Part shown: one piece after another, positions 55,529 through 64,000 of the stretch
Layout: each line of letters opens with the position of its first letter
How positions within the stretch are numbered: position 1 is the first letter of the stretch
Source of the DNA: Acytostelium subglobosum LB1
Taxonomy: Eukaryota; Evosea; Eumycetozoa; Acytosteliales; Acytosteliaceae
Reading direction: 5' to 3'
Assembly: GCF_000787575.1 (NCBI RefSeq)
Contig: NW_012236531.1
Coordinates: 1,490 to 65,489, forward strand
DNA length: 64,000 nt
Notes under the pieces: generated by a model
Databases searched by the model: none
The model's input: only the letters and a program-made list of their open reading frames with translations
What the model was told of the DNA's origin: nothing
Translations under genes and position numbers: made by a program

Positions 55529-56375
55529 TTTTGATTATTATTATTGATGATATGGTGGATGTTTGATTCAATGAATACTATTGTTATGTCTATCTGATAT
55601 TAATTGTGTGTTATAGTAGTAATTATGGATTAACTGATATGATTGATTGATTGAATGGATGGAAGTGGCTAAACACTAACAGATAGAGCCTTCTTCGATG
55701 ATGATGATGATAATGATGGGTGTGTGCCCATTCCAGAGACATCATCAACAACAACAACAACAGCTCCTTCATGCTCCAACACAACATCAATCAAGAGTAA
55801 ACCAACAAACAAATAAACACTACACACAAACACCAACAAACACATTTAAAAGTTGATGGTCATATGACCTTTGGAATTAAACACAACAACTTGTGGAGGT
55901 GGTTGACGATCTCCCACATCACTATAATTAGGTTGGTTGGGTTGTATCACAAGGTCCACCAACAACAAGATCGATTGGACAATCAATGTTGTTGATCATC
56001 AACAATGTACAGTACATCAAGTAGTACAATCGTATTTGTTGTTATGTAACTCTTGTTTTGTAGTTGTAGTTGTACTTACAATGAACCATCAATGTCGCCA
56101 TAACACGACTGGTCCGATCGTTTCAGTGACCCTGCTTACTATAAACGGTTTTAAGGTTTGAATCCAGAAACATACAATTACTTTAATCGATGTTCGAGGA
56201 CAATGGTAATATATATATGTAGTGTTTATGTCATACACTTAAACAGATAGATGAAGATTCTTTTGGAACTATGTTCTTTGTCGTGTGTGTGAATGAGCAA
56301 TATCAAAAAGCTCAAGGTTGTCGAGTGTCATTCTGAAAAGGTAGATAACACAGACAACAAAGAGAGAGAAGAGAT
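55529..56375. promoter_or_regulatory. Large divergent intergenic region
   Basis: 847 bp between the RING/Kelch gene and CCS. It holds (GATG)n-like and (CAA)n stretches and a TATATATA near 56210. A plus open frame (55937-56161) has no protein-like features. I see nothing else. Confidence 0.5.
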
Positions 56376-57249
56376 ATGGACAGTTTGGAATATGACAATG
56401 TCATTGCAGATATTGAACTTATGGTCGATATGACATGTCAGTCATGTGTCAAGGAGATCACAGTGAGCATCGAGAACAATCTTAGGTCCACCAGGGTTCT
56501 GACCGTTGATGTACCTGAACAGAGACTCGTGGTCAGAGGCACTGACCTCTCAATAGACGTCATAGATACTATAAAGTCAACTGGAAGAAGTGCTATCATT
56601 GCTGGTTTTGGTTCAAAGGGCTCTGCTGTGTGTTCAGTTGGTGTGGCACCCGATGGCTGGGAGAAGGGCTGTGGTGGTGCTGGTGGCGAAGGAGTCACTG
56701 GTGTGCATGGCATCATCAGAGTCATTGAAATCGATACACCATCCTCAGGCAGTGGACTTTTGTTTGAAGGAAGGATTGGTGGACTTCAACCTGGTGCTCA
56801 ACATTCATTAGTGGTACATCAATTCGGTGATCTCACCAAAGGTTGTGACAATGTTGGTCTGCCCTACAAGCCAACAACTACAAACAAACAATCGACTGGT
56901 ACACTGGGTATGTTGGCATTAATGTTGTGGATGATTTAAATGATTACTAACAAACAACGTATCCTCTTGTTCAGGTACAACAATCACAAGTGAAGAAGGA
57001 AAGACACAATTTAGAATATTTAACAAGGATTATGATATATGGGACTTGATTGGACGCTCAATAGTACTTCACTCGGTCAATCCCCAAACAAAGGAGTCAA
57101 ACAAACGATTGGCTTGTGGAATCATATGTAGAGCTGCCACTGTTGGCCAGAATCCAAAGAAGATATGTCCATGCGACAATCAACCAACTTTAACAATCGC
57201 AGAGCAACAACAACTCGAACAGCAACAACAGCAACAATCGAACCTCTAG
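56376..57249 (+). CDS. ccs: Copper chaperone for superoxide dismutase
   Basis: Loads copper into, and oxidises the disulfide of, Cu/Zn-SOD in the cytosol. Exons 56376-56907 and 56975-57249 give 268 aa. Domain 1 is HMA-like with the copper site MTCQSC (about residues 19-24). Domain 2 is SOD-like ([40 protein letters not shown]). Domain 3 carries the CxC motif CPC. In domain 2 the first metal His of H-G-L-H-V-H is Val and most of the zinc loop is missing, so this domain should only dock SOD. The C-terminus ends in a Gln run, which is unusual for the family. Confidence 0.93.
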
Positions 57250-57476
57250 ATGATGCAACAACAACAAAGCGAGCAGTCACATACACAATCACACACTGAT
57301 TGGACGGATTGTCCAATTCTGTCTGGAATGAATCCATCCCCATTTCGCCTTTGGAAGGCACCTCGACACATTGCCAGACACACACGCCATATATTATATC
57401 GAGTGGCCTGTGCACAAGGGATGTACATATATATAAATATCATTGAATGAATGAGTTATTATTATTAAAATAGTGA

Positions 57477-58238
57477 TTATTTCTTCATCCATCCAATCTT
57501 GCGAAGATAACGAGCAAGGAAGGGAACGACGAGGAAGGTGAATGGGGTACGCACCAGACCAGTGAGCTTGGTCAGGGCAAAGGCCACGGCAAAGACGCCC
57601 ACACCCTTGCTAGTATCAGACTTCTCCATGCCAAAGTATTCAAAGATTGGTGTGACATCGACGCCATGTGACAATGCCAAATAGAATGATCCAATCGTGA
57701 TGCCATAGATTGTAAAGTGTACAATGATAAACAGTATACCGTACCTCTTGACCATGAACTTGAACTTTTGTGGCAATGTCAAGTTGGGTGGTACCTTGTC
57801 ATTGTCATCCTCATTCTGATCTGGTTGTTCTTGAGTAGGTTGTTGTTGTTGTTGTTGCTGTTGTTGTTGTGGTTGTTGTTGTTGTTGTTGCTGTGATGGT
57901 GGTTGTGTTGAGTATCTTCTTGTTCCTGTTGAAGGACTTGAATAGTCAGTGAGAGATCTTATTTTGTGAGAGACCAATGTGCCTCTTTGAGAGATGATTG
58001 GAGTGTTGACAAGACTAGAGATGACATCATCGCTTGGTCTTTGAATGCCAATAGTGTTGTTGGTAAATGATCTCTTGTTGTTGTTGCAATCAGAGTTTGA
58101 GAACACTAGAGTCATTGATTTATGATGACTAGTGTTGATCCTGCCAATCTTTGATATGTTGCTGTTGCGTGTGCTAATACGCGATGATGCCGAGAGTACC
58201 TTGGCACATCCATTGATAACATATGATGTTCTGTTCAT
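57477..58238 (-). CDS. FAM210-like (DUF1279) mitochondrial membrane protein
   Basis: 253 aa without introns. The start at 58238 gives a basic Ser/Arg presequence (MNRTSYVINGCAKVLSASSR). A Gln-rich stretch (residues ~113-145) leads to the DUF1279 domain: KFKFMVKRYGILFIIVHFTI, YGITIGSFYLALSHGVD, AFALTKLTGLVRTPFTFLVVP and the basic end LARYLRKIGWMKK. Animal FAM210 proteins are inner-membrane factors that affect mitochondrial translation and iron metabolism; the amoeba role is inferred from the domain only. Confidence 0.85.
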   Translation of the reverse strand: MNRTSYVINGCAKVLSASSRISTRNSNISKIGRINTSHHKSMTLVFSNSDCNNNKRSFTNNTIGIQRPSDDVISSLVNTPIISQRGTLVSHKIRSLTDYSSPSTGTRRYSTQPPSQQQQQQQPQQQQQQQQQQPTQEQPDQNEDDNDKVPPNLTLPQKFKFMVKRYGILFIIVHFTIYGITIGSFYLALSHGVDVTPIFEYFGMEKSDTSKGVGVFAVAFALTKLTGLVRTPFTFLVVPFLARYLRKIGWMKK

Positions 58239-58524
58239 GATATATATGATGTTGTTTTGTAAGTAACAGAGCACAGAGATTGAAGAATGAATAAATAATA
58301 ATGAGTATTGTTCTGACTCGTGTTAGTGAAGCTCAAAAAAAAAAAAAACACAACACGTCATTTGGGTGATTGTGATGCGAATCATGATTAATCTTGGAAC
58401 ACAACAAAGAGAATTTGATTGGTGGTTTATTGGTTTTGAGAACGTTGTCAACATAATTGCCAGACAATCTATACTCTTGGTATGTGACGCAATGACCGGT
58501 CATCAAACTGTTGTTTGTGTCATC

Positions 58525-58680
58525 TCATTCATCATCATCTTCAGTCGACCATCCAAACTCTGACATTTGATTAGCCACCCTTCCAAACAATGTGCCTGTG
58601 TTGTTCAAACTTGGTATTGTTGGTGTTGTTGGTGCAGTTGGATGGACATTTGGTGGAGTGCTAAAGTCTAATGATGATGC

Positions 58681-58721
<41 letters not shown>

Positions 58722-59717
58722 ATGTGATTGAAATATTAGTTGTCTTAATGTTTGGAGCAGTATCCACTTTTACTGGAGACTCCTTATTCTTCTTTGTGGC
58801 AACAGTAGTAATATTTTGTTTCTTCTTTTGGTGATGATGTTGTTGATCTTTTCCTTGTCCTTGCTTCCTCTTTAACTTTAAAATATTATTATTCTCCTCC
58901 CTTTTCTTTAACTGTTGTTGTCTATTGTTGCCACCAACATTATTTTCTTTCTTTTTCCAGTTAATGTTGTTATTCCTTCTGCTTGATTCCAATCTCTTCC
59001 TTCTCAACTCCTCCAAACGTTTCTGTTTGTTGTTTGAAAAGCTGTCAAATGGTAGAACAAGTACATCACTTGGTTCATAATAGTCATCGTAGTAGTTGTT
59101 GTTGTTGTTGGATGGTATAATTGGGCCGCCAGTCACTTTACAATCAACAATCTTGATTCTCTTAACATTACGATACACTCGTCTATGTGCTTTGCAGAAT
59201 GTATGATCTGATGGTATCACTCGTTTACATTGTCTATTGATGGATAGAATAAATGTTAGAGTCTGTGACCAATCCAGCAACACACAACACAACAACTTAA
59301 TAACAATACCTACTCTAGTCTCTTTGTGATACCCTTACATCTAACCTGATGATCATTGGCTGGCTGATGATATTTACACAATCTGACATCTCTACCAGGT
59401 GCAACAACATTAATGACTCTTGTCTTGCATCTCTTTCCATTGTTGGCAATGGCCACACAACGATTCATTACACCAGACTTTCCAAATCGATCTCTTAACT
59501 GTCTGGGTATCCATCTGATCCTCTTAGCAGGTCTATACTTTTCAATGAACTGTTTCTTCAATTCAAGTCTACGCAACTTAACATTTACTGTCCTTCTAAA
59601 TGACAAGTCTCTATTTGATTGTTTATCAGTAAGCAATATTCCATGGTTGTTGTTGTCATTTAGTTGTTGATGTTGTTGTTTATATTTAATTGATTCATAT
59701 GTTCTTTTAAGAGACAT
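58525..59717 (-). CDS. Basic protein with two Cys/His zinc clusters, function unknown
   Basis: Exons 59717-59314 and 59233-58525 give 370 aa. Two clusters of form C-x8-9-C-xn-C-x2-H are visible: CVAIANNGKRCKTRV...LCKYH and CKGITKRLEQCKRV...FCKAH. These resemble the C3Hc3H clusters of KANSL2/INO80-type chromatin proteins. The second cluster exists only after splicing, which supports the intron. The rest is very basic (KRLEELRRKRLESSRR), Asn/Lys-rich, with a Thr run of about 14. A nuclear role is likely but inferred. Confidence 0.65.
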
Positions 59718-60140
59718 CAATCAAATAACGTAACATATTATATGTTTGAAGATCTTCATAATCGTCGACGTCGTTGAACTCTCAAAGTAATGTTCAACCA
59801 AAGTTGGTTGTGAGAAAAAAAGAATTAATTTAATTAAAATTGAGACCTTCCGAATATATCACCACCATTGAACGTTGGTACTTTAAAAATGATGGTGGTC
59901 TTGACATTGACATTGACAACACAACTTTATTCAAACATTCCAAACACATAATAATACTATTGCAATCAAATGCACATAAGGTGATTAACATTACACTTCA
60001 GTATCAGTATTAAACAATAATAGTTTGCAGTAACACGTCAACTATCTATCAATCAATCATTTCAATCAATTAAACTCTATTCTCGTATCAACACCTATAA
60101 TACTTAGGCGTCGTCTCTCTCTTTTTTTATTTAATACATC
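59718..60140. promoter_or_regulatory. Divergent promoter, Cys/His protein and PRELI-like gene
   Basis: 423 bp. It contains a hairpin caaccaaagttggttg near 59798-59813, gacattgacattgaca direct repeats (about 59902-59917), and a poly-T stretch just before the PRELI ATG. Confidence 0.45.
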
Positions 60141-61089
60141 ATGCCTCTTTTCGATACTATCTATCATACTTATAAGTATGTATTCCTACATTGAGAAACA
60201 TTCTTTGCCCCCCTACTACTTTACTAACTCAAATATCTCTATATCACACAACAACAACAGACATCGTTGGAATGATATTTCATTGGCGAGTTGGAGAAAA
60301 TACCCTTGCCCAGATCGTCCAGATGTACTCAGTGTTGACATGTTGACAAAGGACTTGGATCCAGTCACTGGTGTTTTGAAATGCACCAGACTGATGATTT
60401 GCAAGGGTTCAATGCCATCATGGCTGGTGCCCATACTCGGTAGCAATGAGTGTTTCTTCTACGAAGAGGCCATCGTCGATCCAAAGACTCAGACAATGGT
60501 GCTCAAGTCAAAGAACCTCTCATTCTCCAATATATTGGGCCTCGAGGAGGTCTGCACCTACACACCAGACCCCAACAACAATGAATGGACACACTTTAAG
60601 CAGGAGGCCACCGTCACTGCCAGTATCTTTGGCGTGGCAAAGAAGGTGGAGTCATTCTGTTTGGACAAGTTTAAGGCAAACGCACAAAAGGGACGCAATG
60701 TCATGGAGCAAGCCATCCTCAAGGTGAAGCGAGAGGCTGAGGAATTGGAGCAGACAATCGACAAGGCAATCACTACAGTCGTACACGAGGCCGAGGAGGG
60801 ACTGCAATCAATCGACAAGATCATCACACACGCCAAACTCGAGGCTGAGGAGGGTCTACAGACAATCGACAAGATGATCACCACGGTCAAGAATGAGGCC
60901 GAGGGTAGTCTGGCGCAACTGGAAGCCAAGTTGGACAAGTCACTGCTACTCACCAAGCAGCCCAGCAGCATCGAAGACAGGATATTCGATTTCGACAAGA
61001 CTCTACTCAACTTTAGACGCGAGAACCTTGGTCTTGGCTTTCACTCCAAAGGCCGTGTATCACTCTTCAGTGCTAACCTGAAGATATAA
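60141..61089 (+). CDS. PRELI/MSF1-domain lipid-transfer protein with amphipathic repeats
   Basis: Probably a mitochondrial intermembrane-space phospholipid carrier. Exons 60141-60175 and 60261-61089 give 287 aa. The tiny first exon encodes MPLFDTIYHTYK, which joins to HRWNDISLASWRKYPCPD and VLSVDMLTKDLDP, the classic PRELI start. Residues ~1-170 are the domain. The tail then carries an 18-residue unit (AEEGLQTIDKMITTVKNE) in three full copies plus a partial one. Eighteen residues make five helical turns, so the tail should be one long amphipathic helix. Such a tail is not typical of PRELI proteins. Confidence 0.88.
60736..60940 (+). repeat. 54-nt coding repeats, 18-residue amphipathic helix units
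   Basis: Units start at 60736, 60790, 60844 and 60898, exactly 54 nt apart; the last one is diverged. Codons differ between copies while the residue pattern is held, so the periodicity is selected and not fresh slippage. Confidence 0.9.
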
Positions 61090-61166
61090 TAATAAACCAT
61101 AATATATAATATTTATGTACCACCAATCAATCAATCATTCAGATATGTTTATGGATGGAGGTTTGA

Positions 61167-62828
61167 TCAAATGAATGGCCTCCTCTGGCCTTCCTTTATA
61201 TGTTGTAGCTTTTGGAGATAGAAGTGATTCTGTGCAGCTTCTTGCTTCTCTTCATCCTTACCCTTGACAAAGTATGGATTGGCTCTCTCCCTTGCTCGCT
61301 CATCATAATATTGTACTGGCTGTTTGAAGGCATTTGTCTTGTTGTAACTGATAACATTGATCTGGGTCTGTGATGTAGATGACGACGATGATTGAGTGGA
61401 ATCTACAACGGGTGGAGTCGTTGCTGCTGATTGTTCTTGTTTGCCAGACTTCTCTTTGATTGGTACACGATAGTTTCCAGTCTGTTGTGCCTGTGTCCAC
61501 TCATAGAATGCCAGTTTGTTCTTGAGATATTGATGGAGGACCATTGCAATCTTGAATCCAAGCCAAGCATCGATGGCAGCATACTTGTGGAACTCATCGT
61601 GGTACATCCTTGTGGTTACACTGCCAATCATCCTTTGGTACTTCTTTGTGTTTAGTAGGTCAACGGCAAGGTTGTCCAGTGACAGATAGCTCTGCGTTAC
61701 ACCATTGAAGCCTGCCACACAGCTGACGTCCAGTGAGCCTCTTGGTTTGATCACCATCTTGTGCGCCTTTCCAAAGGCAATGAGCGAGTCGAAATCAGCA
61801 GTGACACCAACGCCAGCCTTGGAAATGTACTTGTTCTCCAGAAGCTGTACAAGGGGCTGCGGCAAATGATCAATCTCCTTAATGTATATCACGGCTGCGA
61901 CCGTGAGTGTTGACAGCTGAACACTGTAGGGCATATCCGAACCCTCAGTATCAAAGCCAACGACGCATGTCGAAGGGACGCTGGCCTGCTTACTACTCTT
62001 GCCAAAGGTCACGACGGACTTGGCACTGCTGCCCTGCTCCTGGTGGAAGATCGAGGGAAGCAATGTGACGATGCGACAACACTCCTCGGCAGAGTGCACA
62101 ACGACAATGTTTGGTTCACCATCGTCCTCTGACCAGATGACCTTGCTAAAGTCCCTGATCATTGATAGCCATGGCTTCTGTTGTATCAGTCGATCCACAT
62201 CGATACTGAACTGCTGCTGTTGCTTTGATGTCTCTGTGTTTGACGTCATATAAATGTTTGGCTGATCCTCATAACTGCTGTGACCTCTCTTTGGTCTCTT
62301 TCTCTTCTTCTTTTTGTTGTCCTCATCTCTATCAGCATGAGCATCATCATCATCATTATGTTCTTTCTCATCATCCTCTTTGTCATCTTTTCTCTTCTTC
62401 TCCTTCTTCTTCTTCTTATCATCCTCGTCATTCTTGCTCTCCTTATTCGAGCGAGTGGCACCGTCACTCTTATCCTTCACCTCCTCCTCCACCTTGTTCT
62501 TCTTTTTCTTCTTGTCCTCCTCCTGATCTTGATCCTCGTTGTCCTTTTTCACCTTCTTGACTTTCTTATTCATGTCCTTATCGTCATTCTTATCTTTCTT
62601 CATACTCTTCTTCTTTCTCTTGACGTCCTTATCATTATCATCCTCACTATCTGGTTGTTTACTACTGCTCTTCTTCTTTAGATTGTTCTTTGATTCTGAA
62701 TCACTATCATCATCATCACTTTGTTTCTTCATCTTCTTGCTTGTCTTATCCTTCTTTGGCACAACTGTATCCTTAACCTCTTCATCATCCTCTGACTCTA
62801 CCTTTTTCCTCTTGCTATCCTTTCCCAT
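61167..62828 (-). CDS. DEDDy-type 3'-5' exonuclease domain protein
   Basis: An intronless 553-aa protein. The first ~200 residues are almost wholly Lys, Asp, Glu and Ser, like a nucleolar targeting tail. Residues ~215-475 form a DnaQ-like exonuclease fold: Exo I VGFDTEG (Asp, Glu), Exo II GVGVTADFDSLI (Asp), and Exo III YAAIDAWLGFKI (Tyr, Asp). All four acidic metal ligands and the Tyr appear present. Relatives include WRN-type exonucleases and RNase D/Rrp6-like enzymes; there is no HRDC or helicase domain. Whether it acts on DNA or RNA is open, and the charged tail hints at a nuclear or nucleolar site. Confidence 0.85.
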   Translation of the reverse strand: MGKDSKRKKVESEDDEEVKDTVVPKKDKTSKKMKKQSDDDDSDSESKNNLKKKSSSKQPDSEDDNDKDVKRKKKSMKKDKNDDKDMNKKVKKVKKDNEDQDQEEDKKKKKNKVEEEVKDKSDGATRSNKESKNDEDDKKKKKEKKRKDDKEDDEKEHNDDDDAHADRDEDNKKKKRKRPKRGHSSYEDQPNIYMTSNTETSKQQQQFSIDVDRLIQQKPWLSMIRDFSKVIWSEDDGEPNIVVVHSAEECCRIVTLLPSIFHQEQGSSAKSVVTFGKSSKQASVPSTCVVGFDTEGSDMPYSVQLSTLTVAAVIYIKEIDHLPQPLVQLLENKYISKAGVGVTADFDSLIAFGKAHKMVIKPRGSLDVSCVAGFNGVTQSYLSLDNLAVDLLNTKKYQRMIGSVTTRMYHDEFHKYAAIDAWLGFKIAMVLHQYLKNKLAFYEWTQAQQTGNYRVPIKEKSGKQEQSAATTPPVVDSTQSSSSSTSQTQINVISYNKTNAFKQPVQYYDERARERANPYFVKGKDEEKQEAAQNHFYLQKLQHIKEGQRRPFI

Positions 62829-63226
62829 TGTTGTTGGTATTGTTGTAATTGTAGTTGTGTTGGTAGATATATAATAAGAATAAGACTCGTTCGTTTTTGT
62901 TTGTTGATTGAGATATGTAATTTTTTTATTTATTAATTTGTCAACAATCTATTAAATCCAGCCCATAGTTAGATGGACTTAATATATTCTTTTTGGTATT
63001 GAAGATTATTAAGTTGGACGATATAATATCAGGTCAGAGATATAACCTTGTACATCATTACCCTATCCCACCAACTCGAGACTTCCGAAGAAGAATAAAA
63101 GTGTATTCCAAAGTGTTTGAGTTCAAAAACTAGATTCAATGTTGATTGGGTGACAATCCGAACACCTCATTTCTATTCAAACAAATAACATACATTTATA
63201 CATATATATAATAGATACAAATAACA
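62829..63226. promoter_or_regulatory. Divergent promoter, exonuclease and CUE genes
   Basis: 398 bp, AT-rich with a poly-T near 62921 and a TATATATA about 20 bp before the CUE start codon. Nothing else is noted. Confidence 0.45.
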
Positions 63227-64000
63227 ATGAGTGTACCATATCAAGAAGCGTTGACATCGCTACAGGGAATGTTCTCTACATTCGACAGAGATATCATTGC
63301 AGAGATACTACAATTGAACAAGGGTCACATGGAGAAGACAATAGATATGCTGTTGGAAATGAGTGGAGAGACTCCTATCAATCAACAGAACACCACCGAC
63401 TCGGACTTTGTATGTCGTCTACATCATCATCATGAATGTACACAAGTTGCTTACTATTGATATTATAATAGAGGATGGCACAGATGGAGCAGGATGAGAT
63501 GTTGGCTAGGATGATGCAGAATGAGCTGTTTAGAAACGATACAACAAACACGGCCAATAACAGCCGTGACTACTTGCCACCAGAATTATATCAAGTTGGA
63601 CATGCTAGCGACAGAGCTCCACCACAGAGGATAAGACCTGCTGCATTACCAAGACAGAATGTGGAGGAGGAGGAAGAGGATGACAAAGATGTAATGACAA
63701 TGTTGGAAGAGGATTTGAATCTAAAAGAGATCAAGGTTAAGTTTAATCAATTGGGTGAAGGTATGTATGGTATACAGTATTCATCCATTAACTATTGTTA
63801 CTGACATGTTGTATGTTGACGTAATGAATCAGCTGTCAAGACCAAGTTTGGAGAACTGTCAGATTACTTCACAAAGAAAGAAGACAATAACAAGTATAAG
63901 TATGAATCACTTTCGACTCTGATCAGGTCCAATATCTATCAATCAATAACTAGTGCTAACAACATACGATATCCAAAACAGCCCTGTCAATACCTCAGAG
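63227..64000 (+). CDS. CUE-domain ubiquitin-binding protein (3' end outside window)
   Basis: Partial at the right edge. Exons 63227-63409, 63472-63760, 63833 to about 63898, and a further exon from about 63981 to the edge. Residues ~5-47 are a CUE domain (EALTSLQGMFSTFDRDIIAEILQ, with the Met-Phe and a terminal Leu-Leu: IDMLLEM), which binds monoubiquitin. A Met/Gln/Glu segment (MAQMEQDEMLARMMQNELF), a Pro/Arg patch and a Glu/Asp run follow. The layout resembles CUEDC1/2-type adaptors, and the rest is needed to decide. Confidence 0.8.

Noticed and set aside
56040-56170. Sequence with a T-arm-like ggtttgaatcc
   Set aside because: I could not fold an acceptor stem or anticodon arm around it, so no tRNA is called.
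62280-62681. Plus-strand poly-Leu/Ile and poly-Ser frames
   Set aside because: They are the complement of the Lys/Asp/Glu tail of the exonuclease gene; they look like membrane proteins only by composition.

Overview
The window looks like a dictyostelid (social amoeba) nuclear contig. Genes are dense and intron-bearing, with 60-110 nt GT-AG introns. Intergenic DNA is AT-rich with TATATA runs. Many proteins carry Gln, Asn, Ser or Thr runs encoded by CAA/CAG, AAC/AAT and TCA. The gene set (PTEN with an amoebozoan-like N-terminus, tandem expansin-like wall proteins, AP-5 mu, PPTC7, a TRIM-like RING/B-box/Kelch protein) fits Dictyostelia. Coding GC is clearly above that of D. discoideum, so I infer another genus; the species is not decidable from what I can see. 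A few N positions mark a draft assembly.

Layout. 1-7160 is an accessory, repeat-rich stretch: a long inverted repeat, diverged gene scraps, and a large minus-strand zinc-finger/DDE-transposase-like gene with low-complexity tails. From 7167 rightward it is ordinary gene-dense chromosome: short-chain dehydrogenase, SLC35F-type transporter, eIF3m, rhodanese-methyltransferase fusion, UBX protein, lipoate ligase, unknown helical protein, Spc24-like kinetochore protein, bZIP factor, GBF1-type Arf-GEF (15 exons), VIT-like transporter, two tandem expansin-like GPI-type proteins, a CENP-B-type DNA-binding protein, a PsbP/Mog1-like repeat protein, RNPS1-like SR protein, a 1007-aa unknown, PPTC7, a 74-aa membrane protein, AP-5 mu, a four-CBS protein, PTEN, Yme2/RNA12, a METTL21-type methyltransferase, RING/B-box/Kelch, CCS, a FAM210-like protein, a Cys/His-cluster protein, PRELI-like, a DEDDy exonuclease and a partial CUE protein.

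There is no operon logic. Genes alternate strands, with short convergent gaps (46-90 bp between several stop codons) and several compact divergent promoters (133-525 bp). Mitochondrial functions recur (lipoate ligase, PPTC7, Yme2, PRELI, FAM210, probably the short-chain dehydrogenase and the 74-aa protein), as does membrane traffic (GBF1, AP-5 mu, UBX). I read this as coincidence, not a cluster. Almost every spliced gene model here closes to a multiple of three, which is the main support for the exon limits. I found no rRNA, tRNA, CRISPR or virus-like element.
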